In this document: positions 12,617 to 31,900 of the stretch, one piece after another | Layout of the letters: every line of letters starts with the position of its first letter | Position numbering within the stretch: position 1 is the first letter of the stretch | NCBI GenBank assembly: GCA_036785325.1 | Contig: JAXIVH010000013.1 | Location: 6,473,185 to 6,537,184, forward strand | Source of the DNA: Urophycis tenuis | Taxonomy: Eukaryota; Chordata; Actinopteri; Gadiformes; Phycidae | DNA length: 64,000 bases | Direction of reading: 5' to 3' | Position numbers and translations under genes: made by a program | Notes under the pieces: generated by a model | The model's database searches: none | Seen by the model: the letters and a program-made list of their open reading frames with translations, nothing else | Told to the model about the DNA's origin: nothing

Positions 12617-15155
12617 CGGTGTCCTGAAGACGGGGTGGCATTCTGAGCGCCCCAAGGGAGCCGGGCTCTGCTCGTTCCGCTAGACTGACATCACATCCAC
12701 CCCCCCCCCCCCCCCCCCCACCCCTCGCAGCGATGCTCCTCGGTCGGCTGACTCCTCGGCGGAAGGCTTACATAATGCAAACGGCCGGTTGCCGTGCAGA
12801 AATGCTGAGGATGTGGACGCTCACGCCTCATTGGCTCGTTGGTGTCACGGGCCGCATCTCCCATTGGTTGATTGTTCTCGGAAAAAGTATTAATTATACA
12901 TATTAGAAACACATTTAAAGTGTAAAAAGATGTTTTCGACCTTTTTGGCAGGTCATTTACGTTATGACGCGCGCGCGAACACACACACACACACACACAC
13001 ATGCACACACGCGCAGCCTGAGCACGTTTCTTACGCCCCGTGGATCTGATTTCTGATTGGCTTGTTTTAACCGTTGTGTCCAATCAGAGCGGCTGCTGAA
13101 GCTCCAGCTGGAGGACCTGAGGGAGTTCATCCAGGAGGAGCTGGGCGTGTCCTTCTCTCTGCCCGACGACATCGTGGTGGAGCAGCTGCACGCCGCCATG
13201 GCTGAGCTCCACGGCAAGAAGCTGGACCTCCCGCCCCCAGGTCCGTTCACGCCGCGCCGTCACCCTGGTGACACAAGGGGATTTTAGCTGACAGAGAGTG
13301 AAAGTGCTTGTGGTTGTCACTCACGCTAAACGTCTGCAACTACAACCCCCCCTGATACATTGTCCTTAGCAGACTTGCTGGGGTGGCAGTAGCTCAGTGG
13401 GTAGAGCGAGCGGACAGAGCGGGTAATCGGCTAACCGTAAAGTCGGCGGTTCGATCCCCTTGATCCCCTTCCTCCTCCAACTGTCCCCATGGCGAACCCC
13501 ACAAATGTACTGATTGTAAGTCGCTTTGGACAAAAGCGTCTGCTGAATGCCCCCCCTTTACCCTTTTTTTTTTACTTGCAACTTGGCCGCGGGTCAATAA
13601 GGTGCAGGTAGGGGTTTGGGGGGCACCTTGCTCTAGAGGTGTCTTGGCGATCGAGCCCTGAGGACGCTGTGCTTCCTGTAGTTTCCTTCTCGTTGGCCCG
13701 TCCTCTCAATCTGTCCATTTTCGCCCTCTTTCAGCCAAATCAGAAGAGCTGCCAAAGAAACCCCTGGGCCAGGAGAGGCCGGTTCTGCTGCTGCCCGTGC
13801 AGCCGGACCCCTCCGCCCTGGATCTCCACAGCCACACGGAGTCCCCAATCACCCCGGACCAGAACCCTCCCCCCGGGAAGCCTCAGGAGTCCCATCGCCC
13901 CCCTGGGTCTTTCCCCGAGGTCCTGCCTCCCGCCGGCCCGGTCATCGTTCACAAGCCGGTGCCGGTGCCGGTGCCCCCCCGGGCCCCGAAGCCCGCTGGA
14001 CCGCCTCACGTCCCAGACGAGCTGGCGGCGCCGGCTAAGCTCGGGCGGCAGGTGTCGGCGGCGGCGGCGGCGCGGGGCCTGAAGGAGACGAGGAGGAGAG
14101 ACGGCCCTGCGGCGGGCCCCCCCGCCGCGGGGCCGGAGGAGCCGGTGGACTGGCCTCCTCCGCCCTACCAGCCTCCGTCTCTGGAGGCCCTCGAGGCGCT
14201 GGAGGAGGTGCTGGATCTCCCGGACCTTCCTCCTCCGCCGCCGTTCTGCTACGAGAAGCTCCGCCCCCAGACCCCCGTGGACCCCGTGGTGGTTCCTCCT
14301 CCACCTCCTTCTCCTTCTCCTCCTCCTCCTCCTCCTCATGCGTTCCTCACCCCCGCGCCGTCGCCGGGGAGCCAGCCTGCGGGGCAGCGGCCCACTCCTC
14401 CCTCCTCCCTGAACCTGGGGCGGAGGGAGCCGGCGGCGCCGCGGGCCCCGGTCCCGCTCTTCTCGCCCGTGTTCCCTCCCTCCTCGTCCAGACTGCCGCC
14501 GCCCTCCAAGCCCACCAAGTTCCCGGTGTCCCTGTGCGTGCCGGGGGTCCCGGGGGCCCGGCGGCCCTCCAACACCTCCCAGTACGACAACTTGACGGAC
14601 GGCGAAGACGACGTCCTGGAGAGGCTGCTGGAGGCCACGCCCCCCCCGCAGGCCTTCGCGCTGAGCTCCACGCCGGAGGAGGAGGGGCTGGTGTCGTACG
14701 GCCGCCCCCCGCCCCCCCGGCCCGGCCCGGACCGCCGCCCCTACGACCCCAAGGCGTACCCCATGGCGCCCCCTCCCGCGTCCGTCTCCCCCCCTCTGTC
14801 GTCGTCGCCGTCGTCGTCCTTGCGGCCGCTCCCCCCCTCGCCCTGCGCCCTCCCCCGCCTGCCGCAGGAGCCGGCGGCGTACGACGGACAGGACAGCTGG
14901 GTGGAGCATGTGGTCATCCCGCCGCCTCCCCCCTGCTTCGCCGACCGGCCCTCCCCCCCGCACCAGCTCAGCTGCCACAGACTCTCGGAGGCGTGCGCCA
15001 GGGGCCCCAGGGGCCACACCGCCTTCCCGGCCCCCCTGCTCTACACGGGCCAGCCGCGGCCTCCTGCACACGGGCCGGGGGCGGGTGGGCCCGCGCCCGC
15101 CCCCGGTCGGTCGGTGAGCCCCCCCCCGGCGGGTGGCCCCGCCCCCGGTCGGTGA
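3666..15155 (+). CDS. usp6nl: USP6NL/RN-tre-like TBC domain Rab GTPase-activating protein
   Basis: Coding exons: 3666-3731, 4811-4890, 5402-5441, 5556-5636, 6114-6221, 6365-6474, 8823-8871, 10783-10903, 11434-11528, 11834-11899, 12037-12136, 13088-13240, 13735-15155. All have GT/AG borders and matching phases, and they predict 829 aa, close to human USP6NL. The TBC domain spans about residues 90-300. Its dual-finger residues are present: Arg147 in IDLDVNR (IxxDxxR) and Gln184 in SYCQGMSQ (YxQ), so GAP activity on Rab proteins in endocytic traffic is expected. The last exon encodes roughly 470 residues rich in Pro, with many potential SH3 ligands, and is extremely GC-rich. The ATG at 3,666 gives an N-terminus (MKKDIESL...) aligning with USP6NL; an upstream non-coding exon is likely because an acceptor AG precedes it. 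It could be a USP6NL paralogue rather than the strict orthologue. Confidence 0.92.
4350..4600 (-). repeat. Retroposon 3'-end fragment in intron 1
   Basis: The stretch contains the fish repeat signature of a TTTTATTTAAAAGTGCC block followed by a 'caaggacactgtacag' block. It is recognised by memory of common teleost LINE/SINE tails, not by alignment. No ORF is left. It lies inside the first intron of the Rab-GAP gene. Confidence 0.4.
4776..4808 (+). repeat. (TG)n microsatellite abutting a splice acceptor
   Basis: About 16 TG dinucleotides run directly into the TAG that ends intron 1 of the Rab-GAP gene at 4,808-4,810. There is no pyrimidine tract between the repeat and the acceptor. Confidence 0.95.
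5613..5993 (+). repeat. Minisatellite derived from the exon 4 / intron 4 boundary
   Basis: Seven units of about 46-61 bp start at 5613, 5673, 5721, 5769, 5828, 5887 and 5948. The first unit overlaps the last 24 coding bases of Rab-GAP exon 4 and its donor. The following six units repeat the same order: a GACAAGTAC-like block, a CACAGTGA-like block, then ACACACGTAT-like and ACAACACGCTAA-like blocks. Units starting at 5769, 5828 and 5887 keep a GAG|GT donor-like junction. Confidence 0.93.
6552..6660. mobile_element. Short TTAA-flanked inverted-repeat MITE
   Basis: A 109-bp segment begins and ends with TTAA. Its arms TTAAAGGGGAACCATCACAC and the reverse complement of GTGTGATAGTTCCCCTTTAA pair almost perfectly. 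TTAA ends suggest piggyBac- or Kolobok-type mobilisation. A related copy lies at 52,140-52,365. Located in intron 6 of the Rab-GAP gene. Confidence 0.82.
7710..7965. repeat. Intronic minisatellite, about 28-bp unit
   Basis: About nine units of the form GGTACCATAAGTACTTCTCC plus a C-rich spacer of variable length occur in tandem. Short ORFs across it on the minus strand are translations of the repeat, not genes. It lies in intron 6 of the Rab-GAP gene. Poly-C runs flank it at about 7,549-7,565 and 8,033-8,051. Confidence 0.9.
9786..10118. mobile_element. Candidate GC-rich-ended MITE
   Basis: Both edges carry GACTCGAG-type motifs in opposite orientation. The subterminal parts are rich in CGGGCTCGG and CGGGTTCGG motifs, around an AT-richer middle. 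This resembles fish MITEs with CGGGTTCGGGTC ends, but I could not define a target duplication, so the borders are approximate. It lies in intron 7 of the Rab-GAP gene. Confidence 0.35.
11219..11394. mobile_element. MITE with TTTATACTTC-type inverted ends
   Basis: The left end reads GCCTGGTTTATACTTCTGCG. The right end read on the minus strand starts GCTTCGTTTATACTTCCGCG, an imperfect terminal inverted repeat of about 20 bp. A CGTCGACGCG-type block is at the inner right arm and a CGCAAAGGGTC motif is repeated three times in the middle. Located in intron 8 of the Rab-GAP gene. Confidence 0.68.
12548..12614. repeat. (CA)n microsatellite
   Basis: An almost pure CA repeat with a few CAGACA interruptions lies in intron 11 of the Rab-GAP gene. 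A poly-C run follows at about 12,701-12,719 and a second (AC)n at about 12,979-13,000. Confidence 0.95.
13385..13573 (+). mobile_element. tRNA-derived SINE
   Basis: The head has a pol III box A-like sequence (TAGCTCAGTGGGTAGAGCG) and a box B-like GGTTCGATCCC. The 3' part carries the common teleost tail GTCGCTTTGGACAAAAGCG and ends in a T-rich stretch. The 6-mer ACTTGC flanks it at 13,373-13,378 and 13,574-13,579 and may be the target duplication. A second copy lies at 49,689-49,875. Located in intron 12 of the Rab-GAP gene. Confidence 0.85.
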
Positions 15156-17592
15156 CCTTCTGAGGTCTCGGACCTCGGAGACGAGTTGTTTGTTTGTTTT
15201 CTTTTTTTTTTTTTTTTTTTTTTCTTTCTTTCTCCGAAAACATCAAGCTTGGTTATTATTCAAAAACCGGTTGTCGGTTTGAGAGTGAGTTCAGGGCTCG
15301 AGTACGGCCAGTATTGTTTTTGTTGTTTTGTTTCAAGAGATTCATTTTTGTGTCAAATGACTTTTTTTTCCACTTGGACTGAACATCGCTGTATATTGTT
15401 CCTCCGTCTTTTCTACGGAGCTGTTTAACTTTTGTACGTTCTTTCACTTGAACTCAAATCGTATTTAAAACTGTTGTTTAGCTGTTGTTTTTCAACACCC
15501 CATGCCACATAAACACACACACACACACAAGTACATTTGTGTGTCCGGTCTGGTTAGTGTTGTCAACAGAATGTGGTTTTTCGTTACACTGTAACAAGGA
15601 AATCCTACGCCAGCTCAGTGTTCAGCCAAAGCCGCCAGCTCGCTTGGTTCCTTTTTTTTTTTAATTTCGGTAACAAACAACAAGTGTCTTCACACGATTC
15701 CGAGGAGAAAGAGTCGCGTTCTCAAGTCTAGGGCCTTGGAGTATCTTCAACCCTTCAGCTGGGTTAGGAGGCATGCAGCTTGTAGTGACGTCAGCCGTGC
15801 ACCACGGTGTGACTGGGCTGCCTCGCTAGAACAACTTCATGGGAACAGCTTGGTTCCACGTACAGTTGTTGACTTGGTATCTCGACGCAGATCCACATAT
15901 CTACTGCTGAAACATCAGATCGGGGCGGGTCGAAAGAGTTCACATCTAGTCTTAAAATATGCAACGTCAAACAGGAAATCCTGGGTGTTCTCATCCGCGC
16001 GACTGTGTTGCAACGGATCGTCAAACCAGTGTTTCATGACCGTGGCAGCGTTTCTTCATTTTGTGCATTATCTTGTCCTGCTTGTTTATGTATACCATAC
16101 CCTCTGAATTTCACACCACAGCCTCAGTGTTACTCTTCAGGACACTTTGCAGCATATATATATTTTGTGTCATGTAGCTGTGAGGCAGGCCTATGCAGTA
16201 AGTAAGAGGAGGGGGTACACTGGGGGTATGGATGCACATACAGGTCAAATTAGGATGGGCTTCATTTTCACATAAAGCAAGCCCTGTGGCGTGGTCATTC
16301 AATTTATAGAGACGTAGCGCCATCTGCTGGTGGAAAAGGCACACGACAAGAAATATAGACATAAGGATTACACTGACGACACTAAAACTCTGCAGCTGGG
16401 ATGGCGTCATCTCTGGTGGAACTCTGTTACAGCAAGTGTGTCCTGCCGATGGATTTCGATGTGGTGTTCGTTCAAACAAAGGGCTGAGTGGCAACACTGA
16501 CTCACATACCACTCCTGTGCTCATCCGGTGCACAGGGCAGGAGTGTAATGACATAGATATGGTATATACATGGTACTTGGTGCTATACACGGTTCCATAG
16601 GGACTGTTATTTCCCACAACTGTAATCCAAACGAATTGAAAGCATTTCAGTTCAGAACATAAGCCATCACAAGCAAAGTTTTACTATGAGAAATGGAAGT
16701 TCATTAAATTGCTTCTCATGGACATTAACTGAGCTTGACTTTTCACTCACACCAAAACGTTCGAACAAATCCGTCGATTCAACCGCAGTTATTTAAAACA
16801 CACTGTGTGTGTGTGTGTGTGTGTGCGCGCGCGCTTTTCAGGCCCAAACTTGTAAGAATGTTAAATGGACTGTTTATAAATATGAAAAACTTCATTGGGC
16901 TGCATTGTCTTCCCTTCCCACAGACACACAAACAGTAAAGTCTCACGTTTATTGCACTTGTCATATTAGTGTAGTATTATTAGTCTGCATCAGTATTATA
17001 TACTTCCACCTCTTGCATTGGACAAATACATAGTAAGGTTATATGGGGAAAGGCATTTCAATATGACTATAAACTTTACAGTTGAGAGTCTCCTTTACAT
17101 GAGGTTTGCCTTCACCAAAAGCCTCACTACTGAACCAGTCTGGAGAAAGTGCAGCTGTTCAAAAGGTTTGAGGTCATCAAGTACATTCTCTTTGGTAAAA
17201 GATGAGTTAAGTTCAACCCTTGGAAAACATTTACATCAACCATTCCTGCATTATTTATCATGTTGTGAATAACGTCATATCGTCAGCATCACAAGAGAAA
17301 TGGTATATTATAACTAAATATATAAAAAGGAAAAAGCGCTGTTTATATAGTTTTACTCGACAACCTTTGAAAGATCACCCCCAACAGCATCGCAGTGTTA
17401 TTTAGCGAACCACTTCATGGTAATGTATCATCCTAAGTGCAAACATCATTGTCAACCTACTTTAGTGACAAACCAACCAAGTACACGCTTGCCCGTGACT
17501 GCGGGGGGTTTGGCCCTGGCCTGGTTGAGGTAAACCGTGTTTAGTTGGATTCTGGCTCAGGTGCGAAGGGGTTAGGGGTCCCGGAGTAGCGG
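15156..17592. other. Convergent intergenic region with both 3' UTRs
   Basis: The Rab-GAP gene (plus) and uevld (minus) converge here. A T-run follows the Rab-GAP stop at about 15,203-15,223. I see no AATAAA for the plus-strand gene in the first kilobase. For uevld, a minus-strand AATAAA lies at 16,948-16,953, about 640 bp past its stop. Short (CA)n/(TG)n tracts occur at about 15,515-15,529 and 16,804-16,832. No further ORF or RNA gene is supported. Confidence 0.5.
16948..16953 (-). promoter_or_regulatory. Candidate polyadenylation signal of uevld
   Basis: The plus-strand TTTATT reads AATAAA on the minus strand, about 640 bp downstream of the uevld stop codon. It is the clearest canonical signal I found in that region, but cleavage was not verified. 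Confidence 0.35.
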
Positions 17593-23885
<6,293 letters not shown>

Positions 23886-24114
23886 CTATGTTACTACTTC
23901 AAACAGAGTAGTGTGGTAAGTGTGTGTACGAGGTAAACACGGATTCGGCGAAGACTGACCGTGAGTCAAAAAACTTCCGCAAACTTTAGATAAAAGGGGC
24001 GTGTCCCAATTAGAGTGACATGTGACGTGTACACGGACTCTCTAAAGGACTCTAGTGACGTGCCATTGTAATAGAAGTCAAGCGACGCCCCATCCTACTG
24101 GTACATAATCTGTG

Positions 24115-25033
24115 GCATTTTATTCGCCCTTATTTTTGCACCGCGGAACGTTTATCACTGGGTGAGTTTCAGGTTTAGCGCATTCTAGTGGTACGCGGAG
24201 TATGTACGATTTGTTTTTATAAAGTTGAAGCAATCGTTAAAGGTCCCATATTAAGCAAAATGCACTTTAGAGCGGTTTTCTATCAATAACATGCATCCCC
24301 GGCCTGTCTACAATCCCTCCTGATATGAAAAAAGTTCATCCTCTCCTTTTTTTGCTTTCTCAGTCTTTAGAAAATGTGTGCTAAAACAGGCTGGTTGAAA
24401 AATGGTCTGCTACTGACGTCAGCAACAGACTCCGGTTGGCACAATGGCGAAGGTACGAGCTGGAAGAAGTGGTTGCTCTGTTGTTGGCTGCACAAATGAG
24501 CACACAACTCTTTATAAACCTCCCTCTTCCGAGGTTCTGAGGACTCAATGGGTGAATTTCATTTTTGATGGTGATGTCCCGACAGCAGTTCCCAAAGTGC
24601 TGTATGTGTGTGCTAACCATTTCACGTCGGACTGCTTCATCAACGAGGGACAGTATAAAACTGGATTTGCTAAATCCCTGCGGATTAAAAATTGATCGGT
24701 ACCAACTGTCCGCGATCCAACAACGAACGCGGAAGCTGTAAGTTTGAACATTTTATTCTGATTTACTGTACTGTTGGGCCGCGACATAGTCTCCTTATAC
24801 TAAAGTTACGTTAAAACTAGGGCTGGGACTTTAACGCGTTCATTAAGATGAATGAATGACACAAAAATAACGCATTTTATTCGCCCTTATTTTTGCACCG
24901 CGGAACGTTTATCACTGGGTGAGTTTCAGGTTTACCGATTATACTGGAGCAGTGATCACTGCCTGAGGCGTTTTGAACGCAGCCCGAACCGACTGGTGCC
25001 TCTGCACGGCGACCAAGCTTTGATAAACCCGCA
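24115..25033 (+). mobile_element. Composite THAP transposon, copy 1
   Basis: From about 24,178 to 25,033 this matches the segments of copy 2 (37,790-40,029) almost base for base, but without copy 2's two internal insertions. It starts with hAT-like sequence, then a TTAAAGGTCCCATATT block typical of fish Kolobok-type ends, a THAP-domain ORF and a GGGCTGGGACTTTAACGCG block. The first 63 bp (24,115-24,177) are an exact direct repeat of 24,872-24,934 from inside the same copy. The outer hAT terminus is missing. Its right edge cuts into the exon of a neighbouring minus-strand gene. Confidence 0.8.
24444..24695 (+). pseudogene. THAP-domain first exon, ended by a nonsense mutation
   Basis: The 83-aa frame is a THAP zinc-finger domain: Cys11, Cys16, Cys56 and His59 form the C2CH set, with Pro26, Trp36 and Phe60 at the usual conserved places. 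THAP domains bind DNA and are carried by P and Kolobok transposases. The frame stops at TGA directly after SLRIKN. Copy 2 has GGA at that codon and continues with GSVPTVRDP to a GTAAGT donor. Copy 1 therefore looks truncated by a point mutation. No downstream transposase exon was found, so it is a relic rather than a host gene. Confidence 0.7.
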
Positions 25034-25200
25034 TTCCCGCAGAGCGAGCAGCGCTTGTGCTGGATCCTAAAAGGAGTGTTTCTGTTATAAGTTTTAAGCA
25101 TGATGATGTATTACAAATGTTACTGTAAACACGCATGAAATCAGCTATGAATGAAGCACGTGAAATTCAACATTCGCGCTATATTACACTAGACACATAC

Positions 25201-28052
<2,852 letters not shown>

Positions 28053-28375
28053 TAGTTTGCTCGTACTTGGACCAGACTTGTCTGAGAGAGAAAAGCTGGT
28101 CGGACCTGTCCTGTCATCGGTCAAATGAATTAGCAGCGAACAATAACATCACCATAAACCGACTGCTATGAAAACAACGGGCTGTACAAATGTAAACTCG
28201 TCCCAAAAGACTAGTCTTACCTTGGATCAAACGAGTGCTCGTCTTTAAGGGCGAAATCGAAAACGGCACAACAGCGCCAAAGATGCGTAGCGGCCAAAAG
28301 AATATTACATCCGTAGTGGTTTAGCACTACTATTGGAAATGAATGGGAAACGGTTTAGTGCCGTTTAGCTGAATT

Positions 28376-28418
28376 ATTCTCGCCGCGGGAGGCCCGGGTT
28401 CGATTCCCGGCCAATGCA
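28376..28418 (+). pseudogene. tRNA-Gly relic lacking the anticodon loop
   Basis: The 3' half matches the intact tRNA-Gly(GCC) at 36,893-36,963, including the T arm GGTTCGATTCC and the acceptor 3' strand CCAATGCA. Six bases (TGCCAC), which contain the anticodon GCC, are missing between CTCGCC and GCGGG. The 5' half upstream of 28,376 is diverged beyond folding. It cannot work as a tRNA. Confidence 0.8.
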
Positions 28419-28936
28419 CATATCTTTTCAATGCAGACATTGATTTCTTTTTTTCATCCTTTTCCGCTCTCCAAAAGGTCTGTAATACGGTGAACGATAT
28501 TATTGTTTAAATTATCCTAAATGTTCTACCTATTATCCTAAATGTTCTACCACTCCAGTGGTCAGGATCCCTGCTCTTCATTGTCATCGTTATGGCTCAA
28601 TGGATCACTTTACCCAAGAAAAAAACTCTGCACGCTGGAGTCGAGTTGGTTAACAGAGAACTTAGTTTGGTCTCGGTTTACTTTAAATGGCTTTATCATG
28701 GCCTTACTTTACAAAGGACTCCGTTTATTTAGTACTTCATAGTATAGACACGTTTATTTTAATGCAATTATTGAATTGCAGGCTTTGAAATAATTGTTCA
28801 AACTTAGGGAAACAGTTTTCATAACCGGATTTAAAAAATATGCTGCACCTCATGTGTAAAGGTTTAAACTGAGTAAAGAGTAAGGTTATATTCCTGCTAC
28901 CTTGCGTATTACACAGAATATAACTTTTAATTTAAT

Positions 28937-31900
28937 TTGACTCCTTCTCACTCCTTCCTCCTCATTCCTTCCTCTTCCTCCTCACTCCTTCCTCCTCACT
29001 CCTTCCTCCTTCCTTCTCACTCCTTCCTCCTCACAACTTGCTCCTTCCTCCTCACTCCTTCCTCCTTCCTTCTCACTCCTTCCTCCTCACTCCTTCCTCC
29101 TCATTCCTTCCTTCTCACTCCTTCCTCCTCACTCCTTCCTCCTTTAATTTGAAAGAGCACCTTCTTCCTCACTTCTTCCTCCTTCCTCTTCACTCCTTCC
29201 CCCTCACTCCTTCCTTTCTCCTCACTCCTTCCTCCTCACTACTTCCTACTTCCTCCTCATTTCTTCCTCCTTCCTCCTCATTCCTTCCTCCTCAATCCTT
29301 CCTTCTCACTCCTTCCTCCTCACTCCCTCCTCCTTCCTTCTCACTCGTTCCTACTTCCTTCTCACTCCTTCCTCCTCACTCCTTCCTCCTCATCCCTTCC
29401 CACTTCCTCCTCACTCCTCCCTCCTCACTACTTCCTCCTCACTCCTTCCTACTTCCTCCTCACTCCTTCCTACTTATTCCTCACTCCTTCCTCCTCACTC
29501 CTTCCTCCTTCCTTCTCTCCTTCATCCTCACTCCTTCCTCCTCACTCCTTCCTCCTTCCTTCTCTCCTTCATCCTCACTCCTTCCTCCTTCATTCTCACT
29601 CCTTCCTCATCACTCCTTCCTCCTCACCCCTTCCCACTTCTTTCTCACTCCTTCCTCCTCACTCCTTCCTCCTTTAATTTGAAAGAGCACCTTCCTCCTC
29701 ACTCCTTCCTTCTTCCTTCTCTCCTTCATCCTCACTCCTTCCTCCTCACTCCTTCCTTCTCTCCTTCCTCCTCACTCCTTCCTCCTCACTCCTTCCTCAT
29801 CACTCCTTCCTCCTCACCCCTTCCCACTTCTTTCTCACTCCTTCCTCCTTTAATTTGAAAGAGCACCTTCCTCACTTCTTCCTCCTTCCTCTTCACTCCT
29901 TCCTCCTCACCCCTTCCCACTTCTTTCTCACTCCTTCCTCCTCACTCCTTCCTCCTTTAATTTGAAAGAGCACCTTCCTCCTCACTCCTTCCTCCTCATC
30001 CCTTCCCACTTCCTCCTCACTCCTCCCTCCTCACTACTTCCTCCTCACTCCTTCCTACTTCCTCCTCACTCCTTCCTACTTATTCCTCACTCCTTCCTCC
30101 TCACTCCTTCCTCCTTCCTTCTCTCCTTCATCCTCACTCCTTCCTCCTCACTCCTTCCTCCTTCCTTCTCTCCTTCATCCTCACTCCTTCCTCCTTCATT
30201 CTCACTCCTTCCTCATCACTCCTTCCTCCTCACCCCTTCCCACTTCTTTCTCACTCCTTCCTCCTCACTCCTTCCTCCTTTAATTTGAAAGAGCACCTTC
30301 CTCCTCACTCCTTCCTTCTTCCTTCTCTCCTTCATCCTCACTCCTTCCTCCTCACTCCTTCCTTCTCTCCTTCCTCCTCACTCCTTCCTCCTCACTCCTT
30401 CCTCATCACTCCTTCCTCCTCACCCCTTCCCACTTCTTTCTCACTCCTTCCTCCTTTAATTTGAAAGAGCACCTTCCTCACTTCTTCCTCCTTCCTCTTC
30501 ACTCCTTCCTCCTCACCCCTTCCCACTTCTTTCTCACTCCTTCCTCCTCACTCATTCCTCCTTTAATTTGAAAGAGCACCTTCCTCCTCACTCCTTCCTT
30601 CTCTCCTTCATCCTCACTCCTTCTTCCTCACTCCTTCCTCCTTCCTTCTCTCCTTCCTCCTCACTCCTTCCTCCTCACTCCTTCCTCATCACTCCTTCCT
30701 CCTCACCCCTTCCCACTTCTTTCTCACTCTTTCCTCCTTTAATTTGAAAGAGCACCTTCCTCACTTCTTCCTCCTTCCTCTTCACTCCTTCCTACTCACT
30801 CCTTCCTTTCGCCTCACTCCTTCCTCCTACCTCCTCACTCTTCCTTCTCACTCCTTCCTCCTCACTCCTTCCTTCTCACTCCTTCCTCATCACTCCTTCC
30901 TCCTCATCCCTTCCCACTTCCTCCTCACTCCTTCCTCTCTTCTTCTCACTCCTTCCTCCTCACTCCTTCCTCCTTTAATTTGAAAGAGCACCTTCTTCCT
31001 CACTTCTTCCTCCTTCCTCTTCACTCCTTCCCCCTCACTCCTTCCTTTCTCCTCACTCCTTCCTCCTCACTCCTTCCTTCTCACTCCTTCCTCCTCACTC
31101 CTTCCTACTTCCTCCTCATTTCTTCCTCATTCCTCCTCACTCCTTCCTTCTCACTCCTTCTTCCTCACTCCCTCCTTCCTTCTCACTCCTTCCTCCTCAT
31201 TCCTCCTCACTCCTTCCTTCTCACTCCCTCCTTCCTTCTCACTCCTTCCTACTTCCTTCTCACTCCTTCCTCCTCACTCCTTCCTCATCACTCCTTCCTC
31301 CTCATCCCTTCCCACTTCCTCCTCACTACTTCCTCCTTCCTCCTCACTCCTTCCTACTTCCTCCTCACTCCTTCCTCCTCACTCCTTCCTACTTATTCCT
31401 CACTCCTTCCTCCTCACTCCTTCCTTCTCTCCTTCATCATCACTCCTTCCTCCTCACTCCTTCCTCCTTCCTTCTCTCCTTCATCCTCACTCCTTCCTCC
31501 TCACTCCTTCCTCATCACTCCTTCCTCCTCACTCCTTCCTTCTCACTCCTTCCTCCTCACTCCTTCCTCATCACTCCTTCCTCCTCATCCCTTCCCACTT
31601 CCTCCTCACTCCTTCCTCTCTTCTTCTCACTCCTTCCTCCTCACTCCTTCCTCCTTTAATTTGAAAGAGCACCTTCTTCCTCACTTCTTCCTCCTTCCTC
31701 TTCACTCCTTCCCCCTTCTCCTTCCTTTCTCCTCACTCCTTCCTCCTTCCTCCTCACTCCTTCCTTCTCACTCCTTCCTCTTCACTCCTTCCTACTTCCT
31801 CCTCATTTCTTCCTCCTTCCTCCTCATTCCTTCATCCTTCCTCCTCACTCCTTCCTTCTCACTCCTTCCTCCTCACTCCCTCCTCCTTCCTTCTCACTCC

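Noticed and set aside
13385..13460. tRNA gene
   Set aside because: Box A and box B are present, but the sequence does not fold into a cloverleaf and continues into a SINE body. The same holds for 49,689 and the minus-strand head ending at 51,710.
13740..15071. A 443-codon open frame antisense to the last Rab-GAP exon
   Set aside because: It is a compositional shadow: GC-rich codons on the coding strand give few stops on the other. The peptide is low-complexity Arg/Gly and matches nothing known to me.
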